Shown in pieces: positions 36,901 through 45,725 of a DNA stretch of 64,000 nucleotides. Source of the DNA: Akkermansiaceae bacterium (GTDB lineage Bacteria > Verrucomicrobiota > Verrucomicrobiia > Verrucomicrobiales > Akkermansiaceae); NCBI GenBank assembly GCA_026421245.1, contig JAPKDJ010000011.1, positions 1-64,000 on the forward strand, in the 5' to 3' direction. The notes below the pieces were generated by a model that was not told the DNA's origin, ran no database searches, and saw only the letters and a program-made list of their open reading frames with translations. The position numbers and the translations under genes were made by a program. Position 1 is the first letter of the stretch. Each line of letters begins with the position of its first letter.

Positions 36901-37018
36901 CACCTGCCATGAGAGCCCCGAGAAGCACCATCGCCCCCACCGCAGCCCCTGCCAAAACACCCCAATACGCAGAGCGATAATAACGAATCCCTTTCCAAAT
37001 AAATCCCCAGCTCTTCAC
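33944..37018 (-). CDS. FtsX-family ABC transporter permease, two repeats
   Basis: Inner-membrane protein of 1024 residues. An N-terminal helix (about residues 10-35, GVLAGAAVGAMVLLGALMAG) and a large periplasmic MacB-like domain precede a cluster of helices at about 500-700; a second periplasmic domain follows, then the C-terminal FtsX block (YIAIFNVLGGLGIILGSVGVG ... VERKGEFETLKILGISKG). This matches the double-FtsX permeases of lipoprotein or peptide export ABC systems. No ATPase or membrane-fusion gene adjoins it; the downstream partner is a small membrane protein. The start is uncertain: I propose GTG 37018 just before the first helix, whereas the frame is open to 37162 without a plausible signal. 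Confidence 0.83.
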   Translation of the reverse strand: MKSWGFIWKGIRYYRSAYWGVLAGAAVGAMVLLGALMAGDSVQQSLSKSAELRTGKVAKIFSGGERFFRADLAMRNGGSALIYLKGQVNVEDRAEGQVQVMGISDDFWDFAPEETSVALKDGEAAISGPLARALDLKKGDSAVVRLQKPGLLSRDAPLSGESESVSSLRITIGKVLSEGEFGRFSLAQTQVPPSSVFLPLGRLQKVLKLEGKANALLLNKKTPFDAKMLTLADYGISVVEVPGGVEVRSERIFVEPRIAEKVSGEPVLTYLVNTLATEVGETPYSMVTAVSGESADFLPVQPGDDEVVINEWLAEDLRAQVGDEMTMDYFVVEDGSKLVEERAVFTVKAIIPMAGPARDKRWMPDFPGVADVKSARDWEPGLPLDLTRIRDKDDDYWEQFKGTPKAFVSHETGESLWANRWGKVTGIRVPGGEAQGVAAQLRGVLEPSLAGMQVLNFSSEAKETAKSPVDFAVLFLSMSFFLILAAVALVAMLFRFNVEQRAEEGALLAAVGVSAKKITNWRIGEAFVVVLGGTILGGLLAVVFCVLVLKIISSIWGSGTNFELHLSGWTIAKGMLAIVKLSLIAVWLTTRKQAKQSASLRLNSGAEEQIGVKSKWATGFLIIGLLLVLGGVAMIFTAGAQGAFFLVGFGVLVTGLAVFRKRLARIGSLGSLTAEGMAKVNLSRRASRSLTVVGVLAAGVFLVLSVASFRKNGGGDWEDKKSGSGGFAWWVETTSPVNRPADAKGEVAWFGLNSLVPFRIGVGDDVDCFNLTASDQPRLLGVDSKLLEGRFKTSDEWSLLKGDGVPAFVDETTMMWVLKKKVGDELRYQDEWGNDYPVTIAGVVKDSIFQGSVIVDEAKLLEKYPSMGGYQLFLVPGEEDKKLLQEETADLGGKVTATRDRLAAFHEVENTYIAIFNVLGGLGIILGSVGVGIVTARNLVERKGEFETLKILGISKGLRAAIVKREVREMVMWGLGIGLISALVAVIPVLGGTVGFVDLAWMIGLVVVMALIANFVGTRALCRL

Positions 37019-37316
37019 GACCCAAAGTATATGGTCAGATCCCCAAAGGGCAAACCCAAGGAAGGACGGTCTCCAGACCAACCATAAACCAAGAGGGGCC
37101 ACTGGAGAAAACCCTCCGCTCGAAAACTTAGCCCTTCCCTGCTTCCGGGAGGCCTCAAACAAACTCGGCTTCCAACCCCGCCATTCGTATTTGGAATGGA
37201 TTTCTCGGTTTCTCCCATACGGTTCCCTCCGTCAGCCCAAACGAACGGCGAAGAGATCAACGTGAAAAGGGCAATCTTGAATTACTCCCTTCACCGCTTG
37301 AAACATCGTGAATGGG

Positions 37317-39521
37317 TTACTTCTTGGCAGCAGCAGCCTGCTCAAGAGCCTGAAGAGCTTCTTTTGGACCAAAGACTTCCGGCATGACGATCACCGGAGC
37401 ACCCGGATCAGCTGGAGCAATGATGTTGACGGGGAGGTTCGCCCGGTCATATCGCTTCAAATCATCATTAATGGATTGCAGCTTGTTGGTATTGTCCGCC
37501 TTGATCAAAAGGACGTCTAATTCTTCAAGCTTATCGAGAACTTCCTGATTCGAGAACACACGGCTCTCGTTCACTTTGCAAGTCGCTCACCAATCGGCGG
37601 TGTAATCGAGCCAAATAATTCGACCCTTCGGTCGGGAAACCTCCATGACCCCGGGATACCATTCCTTCCAGGCCAGTCCGGATTCGGGTGGCTTGGCCGT
37701 GGAGTAGGCCCAGGTAATACCGCCAATTGTCATGAGTCCGGCGAGCCCAAATCCGGTGACCATGCGTTTGACCTTGGCAACCACCGGCGTCCCGTATCGA
37801 CCATAGATGTAGACTCCGAGTCCAATCAAACAGAGGGCAAAGAGAAAGGAATTAAAATGATCGTCTCCCACCAGCTTCATGTATCCCTTCATGAAAAAGA
37901 CAGCAGTGGCAAAAACGAAAAACGCCATCACTTGCTTGAACGTTTCCATCCATGCTCCGGGACGTGGAAGCTTTTTGATTAAGGAAGGAAAAAGTGAGAG
38001 CACGATGTAAGGTGACGCAATCCCCAGCGCAAAGACGGTGAAGATCACGAACTGAATGAGCTTGTTGTCCTCGGAAAGTGCAAATGCCATGACCGCCCCG
38101 AGAAATGGCCCGGAGCAAGGGGTCGCCACAAGTGTGGTCAATGCCCCCGAAAAGAAGGAACCCAAGTACCCTTTTTGGGACTGAAGTTCGCCCCCCACAC
38201 TCGTCATGCTGGTTCCAATCTCAAAGACTCCGTAAAGATTCAATCCCATCAGGAAGAAAATAATGATCATCGTTCCAAGGAAAACCGGGTTGGCCAACTG
38301 CTGCCCCCAGTCGAGCTTTAGCCCGATGATAAAGGCCGCCAAAATCCACATCGTGACGAGTAGACCCAGCCCGAAGATCAAACCGTGAAATTTGATTTTC
38401 TTCTCGTCTTCTCCGGCTTGGGAAACGAACCCCATGATCTTGATGCCAAGGACCGGAAAAACACAGGGCATGAGATTCAGAATCAAGCCGCCAAGAAAAA
38501 CGAGTCCAAGCGATGACAGGAAGGTCACTTTCTCCTCCTTCGCTCCTCCAAGGAGAACAATATCTGGCCGTGCTTCGACATCGTAAACCTCAAGACCGGC
38601 TTTGCGTTCCTCTTCGGTCGCTAGAATCAATTCCACATATCCCAAATCGGCATCAGGAGTGAGAGCCGCCTTCACCGGCACACTGGCCGGTCCAAATTCC
38701 GACTCAAAGGTCAGCAACCCGGTCAGAGTTTCTCCCACCTCCCCTGCATCGATATACAGTTCCTCGTTCCCCTCATTCCGCTTCAAGGTCAGCGATACCT
38801 TCTTGCTCGTAATTTCCACTTCCTGCGGAGCCTGCGAGTCGATCTGCTTGTCATCGGAAAAGAAATAAACCGGCTCCTTCACCTCCACACCCTCGGGGCG
38901 AATGACCTCGATTTTGATCGTATTACTCTTTTCGGTCACGATGAACCCCCACGCTGAGGCATCTTGTGGAAGCTTCTCCTTTGTCTCCGAGAAAAGCTCT
39001 TCATTCGCCCCGATGAATTCAGTCTCGTCTCCGGTTTTGACCGTGAATGCAAACTCCTTGTCACCCTGAATGCAGCTTTCATCGCACTCCTGCCAATTGA
39101 AGGTTCCCTTGATCGTAAATTTCTTCCCTTTCTCAAGATTCTCGCTGGCATCAATCTGTGCCACAAAGGTCACCACTCCCTCATAACCGTAGAGAACAGT
39201 ATCAACCCCAGCAGATTTTGTTTTGATCGCAGTGGGCCGTGGAAATTGCAACTCCCCCGCCGTAAAGCCCTCCGGCAACTCCCAGTCGACGGAGGGTGGA
39301 TCTCCCACAATCCCCGCATTTTTATAATAAGCATGGAAGTGAGGCTGGAGATCAAGAGTGAACGCGGCATCAAAGTAATCGCCCGGATCCACCGAACTGG
39401 CTTCCGGCGTGATCGTGGCAGTGGTTTCCTTCTTAGGAGCAAAGCCCCCCCCAAAGGGATCCTGTGCCGAAACAAAGGACGCAAATGCTAAGACGAAAAG
39501 AAAAGTAAGGGCTCGGTGCAT
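37317..39521 (-). CDS. dsbD: DsbD thiol:disulfide interchange protein, probable selenoprotein (TGA = Sec645)
   Basis: Inner-membrane electron conduit that passes reducing power from cytoplasmic thioredoxin to periplasmic substrates. Read through the TGA at 37589-37587 it is 734 residues. Signal peptide (1-18). N-terminal DsbD-alpha-type domain with C146/C150 (ECDESC). CcdA-like membrane domain with C353 (LMPCVFPVL) and C469 (ATPCSGPF). C-terminal thioredoxin domain starting about 615. In that domain the redox site reads ADW-TGA-ATCKVNES where family members have ADWCxxCKVNE, so the stop replaces exactly the first active-site cysteine (U645/C648). The downstream 89 codons are open, in frame and domain-like. 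A SECIS-like hairpin is at 37551-37569. Ordinary calling would split it into 37587-39521 and 37317-37574. Start ATG 39521 chosen for the signal peptide. An actual nonsense mutation is the main alternative. Confidence 0.85.
37551..37569 (-). promoter_or_regulatory. Candidate bacterial SECIS hairpin
   Basis: On the minus strand, starting 17 nt after the TGA at 37589-37587, CGAGA(G) (37569-37564) pairs with (T)TCTCG (37556-37551) around a loop GCCGTGTGT containing GU. Bacterial SECIS elements are short stem-loops inside the coding region just 3' of UGA, and, as I recall, the published consensus puts the apical loop roughly 16-37 nt away with a G among its first two bases. Here the 5-bp stem puts the loop 22 nt away and it begins with G. 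Suggestive only; SelB binding is not provable by eye. Confidence 0.5.
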
Positions 39522-39726
39522 AACTTGGTGTCGTGGATTGTCCATTGGAGGGAAGCAGGTGCGAGTTTCTTCCCGATTATTTTCACAAAGGGAGCGGTTA
39601 AGGGCAGCCCCTTTGTTCGGCCGCCGCCAGAATGGCACGATCCAGCCCATCCACAAGTTCGCGAACCGTCTCAAAATCAAAACTCCAAGCTGGAGCCTCC
39701 CCCTCCCTCCGGTACAAGCTCCCGCC
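39522..39726. promoter_or_regulatory. Divergent promoter region dsbD / GH-GT2 fusion gene
   Basis: 205 bases separate the start of dsbD (minus, 39521) from the start of the glycoside hydrolase/glycosyltransferase gene (plus, 39727). No other gene fits, so promoters of both must be here. I cannot point to clear -35/-10 boxes. Confidence 0.35.
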
Positions 39727-41808
39727 ATGCGGCTCACCGTGCACGGAAAGCACTTCCATCTCGATGGAAGACCGCACTTTCTGCGCACCGTCACCTACGG
39801 GCCCTTTCCTCCCGAATCAGGACATTCACCTGGGGCCGACTTCCCCAAAATCCGGCAAACCGGCTTCGACTCAATCCGCGTTTACGCCCTCCCGGACAAA
39901 GCCCTCCTCGACACCGCGGCGGAACATAACCTGATCGTTATCGCCACCCACGCCTGGGGCCATGGCTGCGACTTCATCAAAGAAAATCCCTCCCTCCTCG
40001 AGGAAGCCCGAAAGGATCTCATCGACTGGCTGGGCAAACACCATGATCACCCCGGATTAGGCGCGGTTTTAGTAGGGAACGAAATCCCCTCCGACATGGC
40101 CCGCTGGATGACCCCGTGGAAAGTCAACCGCGCGCTCGATGGCCTCATCCGTGCTGCCCAAAAGGCCGCCCCTGGCCTCCCTATCGCTTACGCCAACTTC
40201 CCCACCACCGAATATCTCGAACCCCCCTCCGCAGACTTCACCGCTTTCAACATCTTTCTTGAAGAAGGGGAATTACTCGAAAGCTACCTTCCCCGCCTCC
40301 ATCACCTCGCCGGCGATCGTCCGGTCTATCTCACCGAATTCGGCCTCGATACCTCCCGCAATTCCGAAGAGGCACAAGCCGCGCTTCTCCCCGCCGCCCT
40401 CCGCATGAGCCGCAAAGCAGGGCTTTGCGGCATCACCCTCTACGCTTGGTCGGATCACTGGTTCAACAATGGCCGGACCATGGACGATTGGTCCTTCGGA
40501 CTCCTCCGCCGCGATGGTTCCGCGAAGCCCGCCCTCTCGGCTCTTCATAGCACCGACTTGCCGGATCCTCTTCCGAAGAATCCTCCCCGCTTTTCCGTCA
40601 TCGTCTGCACCCGCAACGGCGAAAATCGTCTCGCCGATTGCCTCTCAGCCTGCCGCGCGCTCGACTACCCCGACTTTGAAATCATTGTAATCAACGACGG
40701 CTCCACCGATCGCACCCCCACCCTCCTCGACCAAATAGAAAACATCCGTGTCTTTCATCTTGAACCCTGCGGCCTTTCCGCCGCTCGAGACCACGGGGCC
40801 GAACAAGCAACCGGTGAAATCCTCGCTTTCACTGACGACGATTGCTGCCCCGACGAACAATGGCTCACCTGGCTGGCGCGGGCCTACTCCGAAGGTGACT
40901 ACGCTGCCATCGGAGGTCCTAATCTCCCCCCCAAACCGGATTCTCTCGGCCGCGCCCTCACCACCGCAGCACCCGGGGCACCCACCCATGTCATGCTCGA
41001 CGATACCACCGCCGAGCATCTCCCCGGATGCCACCTCTCGGTGAAAAAATCCGCCTTCCAGACAATCGGCGGCTTTGATCCCGTTTTCCAAACTGCTGGT
41101 GACGACGTCGACTTTTGCTGGCGGCTTCGTGATGCCGGCTTCTCTCTCGGATTCTCCGGAGCCTCCTTCGTATGGCACCATCGTCGGGCGACGCCATGGA
41201 GATATCTCAAACAGCAGATGGGCTACGGGAAAGCCGAAGCCCTTCTCTACAAAAAACATCCCCATCGTTTTTCCGAAGGCGGCATTCGCTGGGAAGGCTG
41301 CGTCTACCGGGGCGTCGCACTGGGCATCGAGCCGGGCGACTTCATCTACTCCGGACCCACCGGCGAAGCGCCTTATCAAAGCCTGGGGCAACTTCTTCGG
41401 CAACCTATGCGCGGACTTCATCCCACCTTCGATTGTTTTCTCGCCCGCCGTCTCCTTTCCATCCTGACCTGGCTCCAAAGCCACCTCCGTCACCGGGCCC
41501 GCAAACGTAATGGCGGGCCCTCCGCCCGTGGAAGTTGGCCAAGTCCCCCACGTCAGGCTGATTACGCTGCGACCCTGACTTTCCTCAATTCGAAAGGCCT
41601 GGGCCGCCACGAACTCTATCGGCATCTTCTCTCCCATGGCTGGGAAGGCTGCGGAGACCCTGACTTCGACCTCCAACGCGGCGCCCTTAAACTCATCGCC
41701 GCCACCGAGCAGACCGGCACCTCCACCAGCCGGACCTTCGTCGGGCTCAACAATTCAGCTGCGAATCTCCCCGACCTTGTTGAATCCGCCGGTTTCGCCA
41801 AGGCATAA
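39727..41808 (+). CDS. Glycoside hydrolase (clan A-like) fused to GT2 glycosyltransferase
   Basis: Single 693-residue protein with two catalytic modules and no signal peptide. Residues 1-285 form a TIM-barrel hydrolase of the clan GH-A type: acid/base site VGNE (E119) and nucleophile region LTEFG (E204). Residues about 288-600 form a family 2 glycosyltransferase, beginning FSVIVCTRNGENRL, with VINDGSTD, the metal-binding FTDDDCCP segment and GGFDPVFQTAGDDVDFCWRL. The C-terminal 90 residues are unassigned. The fusion suggests build-and-trim or transglycosylation on a surface polysaccharide (inference). ATG 39727 opens both modules in frame; earlier starts overlap the divergent dsbD promoter. 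The stop is 7 bases before queA. Confidence 0.87.
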   Translation: MRLTVHGKHFHLDGRPHFLRTVTYGPFPPESGHSPGADFPKIRQTGFDSIRVYALPDKALLDTAAEHNLIVIATHAWGHGCDFIKENPSLLEEARKDLIDWLGKHHDHPGLGAVLVGNEIPSDMARWMTPWKVNRALDGLIRAAQKAAPGLPIAYANFPTTEYLEPPSADFTAFNIFLEEGELLESYLPRLHHLAGDRPVYLTEFGLDTSRNSEEAQAALLPAALRMSRKAGLCGITLYAWSDHWFNNGRTMDDWSFGLLRRDGSAKPALSALHSTDLPDPLPKNPPRFSVIVCTRNGENRLADCLSACRALDYPDFEIIVINDGSTDRTPTLLDQIENIRVFHLEPCGLSAARDHGAEQATGEILAFTDDDCCPDEQWLTWLARAYSEGDYAAIGGPNLPPKPDSLGRALTTAAPGAPTHVMLDDTTAEHLPGCHLSVKKSAFQTIGGFDPVFQTAGDDVDFCWRLRDAGFSLGFSGASFVWHHRRATPWRYLKQQMGYGKAEALLYKKHPHRFSEGGIRWEGCVYRGVALGIEPGDFIYSGPTGEAPYQSLGQLLRQPMRGLHPTFDCFLARRLLSILTWLQSHLRHRARKRNGGPSARGSWPSPPRQADYAATLTFLNSKGLGRHELYRHLLSHGWEGCGDPDFDLQRGALKLIAATEQTGTSTSRTFVGLNNSAANLPDLVESAGFAKA

Positions 41809-41815
41809 CCCAGCC

Positions 41816-42787
41816 ATGCGCACCACCGATTTCCACTACGAACTCCCCTCGGAACTCATCGCCTCCCGCCCTCTCGAAGATCGGGCGGCCTCCCGCATGA
41901 TGCTCGTCAACCGTGCCAACGGCGAAATCTCCCACCACCACTTCAGCGACTTCGCCGACCTCCTCCCACCGAACCACCTTCTTGTCCTCAATGACACCAA
42001 GGTTATTCCAGCGAGACTCTTCTCAAACGACCGCAAAATCGAACTCGTCCGCACCAATGCCGCCGACCCCAACCATTGGTGGTGCCTCGTCCGACCCGGA
42101 AAGAAAATGAAACCCGGCCGAACCGTCGAAGTCGGCCAAAGTACGGGTACCGTCGTACAAACCAACGAAAAAGGCGAACGCCTCATCGAATGGGACACCC
42201 CACCCGACCTCGAAGAACACGGTCACCTCGCCCTCCCCCACTACATGGAGCGCGAGCCTGACAAAGCCGACCGCGACCGCTACCAAACCGTTTACGCCAA
42301 GGAGGATGGAGCCATCGCCGCCCCCACCGCCGGCCTTCACTTCACTCCGGAACTCCTCTCAAAGCTCGACCACACCTTCCTCACCCTCCACGTCGGGGTG
42401 GGAACCTTCCGCCCGGTCAAAGTCGATGATCCCCGCGACCATGACATGCACTCTGAGCGCTACCACCTCAGTGAGGAGGCCGCCACCAAAATGCAGTCTG
42501 CCAAAAAAATCGCCGCCGTCGGCACCACCGTTACCCGCGTCCTCGAGCACCTTGCGCGTGACCGTAAAATCGCCGCCTGCCATGGCGAGACCGACATCTT
42601 CATCTACCCCCCGTACGAATTCAACGCCGTCAGCGCCCTCCAGACCAACTTTCACCTCCCCTGCAGCACCCTGATGATGCTCGTCTCGGCCTTCGCCACC
42701 CGCGAACTCATCATGGAAGCCTACGCCAAAGCGGTCGAAAACCGCTACCGCTTTTACTCCTACGGCGACTGCATGCTCATCATTTAG
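41816..42787 (+). CDS. queA: S-adenosylmethionine:tRNA ribosyltransferase-isomerase
   Basis: QueA transfers and isomerises ribose from SAM onto 7-aminomethyl-7-deazaguanine in tRNA, giving epoxyqueuosine. The 323-residue protein shows FHYELPSELIASRPLEDR, LVLNDTKVIPARL, APTAGLHFTPELL, TLHVGVGTFRPV and HPC-type LPCSTLMMLVSAF signatures. It starts at ATG 41816, 7 bases after the fusion gene, suggesting a shared transcript. The 383-residue upstream-extended frame runs over that gene and is rejected. Other queuosine genes are not in the window. Confidence 0.95.
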   Translation: MRTTDFHYELPSELIASRPLEDRAASRMMLVNRANGEISHHHFSDFADLLPPNHLLVLNDTKVIPARLFSNDRKIELVRTNAADPNHWWCLVRPGKKMKPGRTVEVGQSTGTVVQTNEKGERLIEWDTPPDLEEHGHLALPHYMEREPDKADRDRYQTVYAKEDGAIAAPTAGLHFTPELLSKLDHTFLTLHVGVGTFRPVKVDDPRDHDMHSERYHLSEEAATKMQSAKKIAAVGTTVTRVLEHLARDRKIAACHGETDIFIYPPYEFNAVSALQTNFHLPCSTLMMLVSAFATRELIMEAYAKAVENRYRFYSYGDCMLII

Positions 42788-42788
42788 C

Positions 42789-42962
42789 GGGAAGATCACG
42801 CGGATCTTGGATGGAGCTCCACCTCCTGCGACCGTTACCCAAACCACGACGTATTTCGAGCCCACCCCGGTTTCGGGAACATCCGTATCAGTCGTGACCG
42901 GCGATGAGGTTGCCGCCGGGTCCTCGCCAAATCCGGTCTCGCCATTGGTGGTGACCCATTAA
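42789..42962 (+). pseudogene. C-terminal remnant of an exported protein
   Basis: Between queA and the helicase gene one frame reads GKITRILDGAPPPATVTQTT and on through FEPTPVSGTSVSVVTGDEVA to a stop at 42960-42962. The Thr/Ser/Pro/Val-rich composition resembles tails of large secreted proteins. No start codon is present, and the frame has no upstream continuation because queA's stop precedes it. I call it a relic, not a gene. Confidence 0.3.
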
Positions 42963-43070
42963 CAACACTCGCGGCGGGAGCAGTGGAAGCGAAGGCCAGA
43001 GCAAGAAGAGAATAGGAAAGCGGAGCCGCTTTTCTTTTGCCCCAATCATCCCATCGCTTAGTCTCCCGAT

Positions 43071-45725
43071 GTGCCTCTTGACCTTAAATCCTTTTTCACC
43101 GATCCGGATTGGCACCATCGCTTTGACGCACACATCCTCGCCCGCGGAAAAAAGCTCTCTTCACCCCGCTTCCTCACTTCGTTAAATCTCGAAGAAGTTG
43201 ACGACGGCTACCTCCTCACCGGCCAAGCGGACGACCACGACGCCGAAGTCAACCTCTGGCCGGAATCCAAAACCCATTGGGAGTTTGATACCTCCTGCAC
43301 TTGCGATTTCGGCCCCTATTGCCCTCATGCAGCAGCAGCCATACTACGCGCCTCCCGCCCCAACACCCTCGCGCGCCTGTTGAGAGGAGGTGGCACTTCC
43401 CCACAACCATCCACCGTCGAGGAGACTCCAGAGCCGATTCAAAAAGACAAGACCAATTACAAACCGGCCTTCCATATCGAAGTCGCCGAAGAACCCGCCC
43501 GCACTCGTGTCGTCCAACTTCTCTTGCAAGCACTCAAGATGAAGCAACGCGAAACCTGGCTCGTGGCCCGCCCGGTCGTCCGCTACGGCCCTCACGAATT
43601 TCCCCTCATCAAAACGAGCCCCGAATCTCCAATTCAACGCGACAAAGCCGCCGAGTTTCGGGCCATCGAACAACTCACCAAGCTCGCGCTCACCAACCTC
43701 TCCACCAACCCCACCTACCGCTTCCTCCTCTCGCTCGCCAAAAAACAATCTTCCGAATTCTCGGTCGAAGGCTGTTGGTTTCCCGACCCCCACCTCTCCA
43801 CACCCGCGATGTATTGGCCGTGGTTTCGTGCCAAGGCCGCCAAGATGCTCGTCGAACACGGATGGACTGTTGAGATCGATGCCGACTTCGGTCACGACGT
43901 TCATGAACTTACTGACGAGGAAATGAAGGCCTCCCTCGAACCCGCTCCCGGCGGTTGGTTCAAACTCTCCGTCGGCATCGATCTCGACGGCCAGCGCCTC
44001 GACCTCCTCCCCATCCTCACGAGCCTTCTCGATGGCGACACCATCGACCAGCTCCAGGAGTTGGCCGACGACGAACCCCACTTAATCTACCTCCCCAGTG
44101 GAGGCGCGTTACAAGTTCCCGCCGGGCGTCTCCGCACCATCCTCCACCATCTCGCTGCTCTCACTGACCCAAAGGTCCCTTGCCTTCACCCACTCGATGC
44201 GGCCTCCCTGATCGAAGCCGGAGCCCTCCCCATCGATCCCCCCGCTGAGCTTACTGCACTCAAAAAAAGACTCTCCGCCAAGGAATCTTCACCAGAGGAA
44301 TTTGCCCCGCCCGAGGGCCTGCAAGCCGACCTCCGTGACTACCAAAAGACAGGCGCTGATTGGATAAGGTTCCTCGCCGATCACGAACTCAATGGCATCC
44401 TTGCCGACGACATGGGCCTCGGAAAAACCCTCCAAACCCTCACCCACATCCTCCGCCTCAAGAATGCCGGAGCAAGTGGGCCTGTTCTCGTCGTTGCTCC
44501 CACCTCGGTCGTTCCCAACTGGTTTGCCGAGGCTAAAAGATTCACGCCATCTCTGAAGGTCATCATCCTGTACGGCCCGCAACGACGAAAACTTTTTCCC
44601 CACATCCCTCACGCGGACATCGTCCTCACCTCCTTTGCCCTTCTGCAACGCGATGTCGCCGAGCTTAAAAAACACGAGTTCCAACTCGTTGCCCTCGACG
44701 AAGCACAGCACATCAAAAACCCCTCCGCCAAGGTCAGTCAGGCCGCCTGCGAACTTCGTTCCCGCCACCGCCTCTGCCTCTCCGGCACTCCGGTCGAAAA
44801 CAACCTCGGTGAACTCTGGTCTCTCTTCCGCTTCCTCATGCCCGGCTTCCTCGGCCCGCTCGAACGCTTCCGTCGCAACTACCAGAACCCCATCGAAAAA
44901 GACGACGACGAAGAGCGCCGCGGATTCCTCCGCGCTCGCCTCGGCCCTCTCATCCTTCGCCGAACCAAAGACCAGGTTGCCACCGAGCTCCCCCCCAAAA
45001 CCATCCTCGTTCATCCCGTTGACCTCAACTCTGCACAACGCGATCTTTACGAAACCGTTCGCGCTACCATGGATAAACATGTCCGCGACGCCATCGCCGC
45101 CCGCGGCCTTGAACAATCGCAGTTCGCGATCCTCGACGCACTCCTCAAACTTCGCCAAATCTGCTGCCACCCCTCACTCCTCAAGCTGCAATCCGAAGCC
45201 GTCCGCAAAGCGAAACGCTCCGCAAAACTGGAATACCTCTTCGATCTTCTCGACACCCTCTTCGCCGAAGGCCGGCGCGTCCTCCTCTTCTCGCAGTTCA
45301 CCTCCATGCTCAGCCTCATCGAGGCCGAACTTAACATCCGACGAATCTCTTACTTAAAACTCACCGGCGAATCCAAAGACCGGGGCAAACTCGTGGAACG
45401 ATTCCAAAACGAAACCATTCCCATCTTCCTCATCTCTCTCAAAGCCGGCGGCACCGGCCTCAACCTCACTGCGGCCGACAGCGTCATCCATTACGACCCA
45501 TGGTGGAACCCCGCCACGGAAAACCAAGCGACCGACCGCGCCTACCGCATCGGCCAGGACAAGCCCGTCTTCGTCCACAAACTCATCTGCACCGGCACCG
45601 TTGAAGACCGCATTCACCAGCTTCAACAAAAGAAATCCCTCCTCGCCGATTCCCTTCTCGCCGGCGCCACCAAATCCACCCCAAACGCCGAGTCCCTCCG
45701 CGAACTCCTCAAGCCACTGGCTTGA
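43071..45725 (+). CDS. SNF2-family helicase with SWIM zinc finger
   Basis: Swi2/Snf2-type dsDNA translocase of 884 residues. An N-terminal SWIM zinc finger reads CTCDFGPYCPH (C76, C78, C84, H86). A linker region follows, then the helicase core: Walker A DDMGLGKT (about 446), motif II DEAQ (about 543), motif III CLSGTPVENN, and C-terminal motifs LLFSQFTSML, SLKAGGTGLNL and DPWWNPATENQATDRAYRIGQ. The fold and motif order are typical of bacterial HepA/RapA-related proteins with SWIM domains; roles in transcription recycling or repair are proposed for the family. GTG 43071 is the start in frame. It stands alone on its strand. Confidence 0.92.
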   Translation: MPLDLKSFFTDPDWHHRFDAHILARGKKLSSPRFLTSLNLEEVDDGYLLTGQADDHDAEVNLWPESKTHWEFDTSCTCDFGPYCPHAAAAILRASRPNTLARLLRGGGTSPQPSTVEETPEPIQKDKTNYKPAFHIEVAEEPARTRVVQLLLQALKMKQRETWLVARPVVRYGPHEFPLIKTSPESPIQRDKAAEFRAIEQLTKLALTNLSTNPTYRFLLSLAKKQSSEFSVEGCWFPDPHLSTPAMYWPWFRAKAAKMLVEHGWTVEIDADFGHDVHELTDEEMKASLEPAPGGWFKLSVGIDLDGQRLDLLPILTSLLDGDTIDQLQELADDEPHLIYLPSGGALQVPAGRLRTILHHLAALTDPKVPCLHPLDAASLIEAGALPIDPPAELTALKKRLSAKESSPEEFAPPEGLQADLRDYQKTGADWIRFLADHELNGILADDMGLGKTLQTLTHILRLKNAGASGPVLVVAPTSVVPNWFAEAKRFTPSLKVIILYGPQRRKLFPHIPHADIVLTSFALLQRDVAELKKHEFQLVALDEAQHIKNPSAKVSQAACELRSRHRLCLSGTPVENNLGELWSLFRFLMPGFLGPLERFRRNYQNPIEKDDDEERRGFLRARLGPLILRRTKDQVATELPPKTILVHPVDLNSAQRDLYETVRATMDKHVRDAIAARGLEQSQFAILDALLKLRQICCHPSLLKLQSEAVRKAKRSAKLEYLFDLLDTLFAEGRRVLLFSQFTSMLSLIEAELNIRRISYLKLTGESKDRGKLVERFQNETIPIFLISLKAGGTGLNLTAADSVIHYDPWWNPATENQATDRAYRIGQDKPVFVHKLICTGTVEDRIHQLQQKKSLLADSLLAGATKSTPNAESLRELLKPLA

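Noticed and set aside
37317-37574. Separate 85-residue gene with GTG start
   Set aside because: It is the C-terminal part of the DsbD thioredoxin domain in the same frame, only five codons past the TGA.
40645-41676. 343-residue antisense frame over the GT2 fusion gene
   Set aside because: Glu/Gly/Val-rich shadow of a GC-rich gene, no motif; the sense strand is clearly coding.
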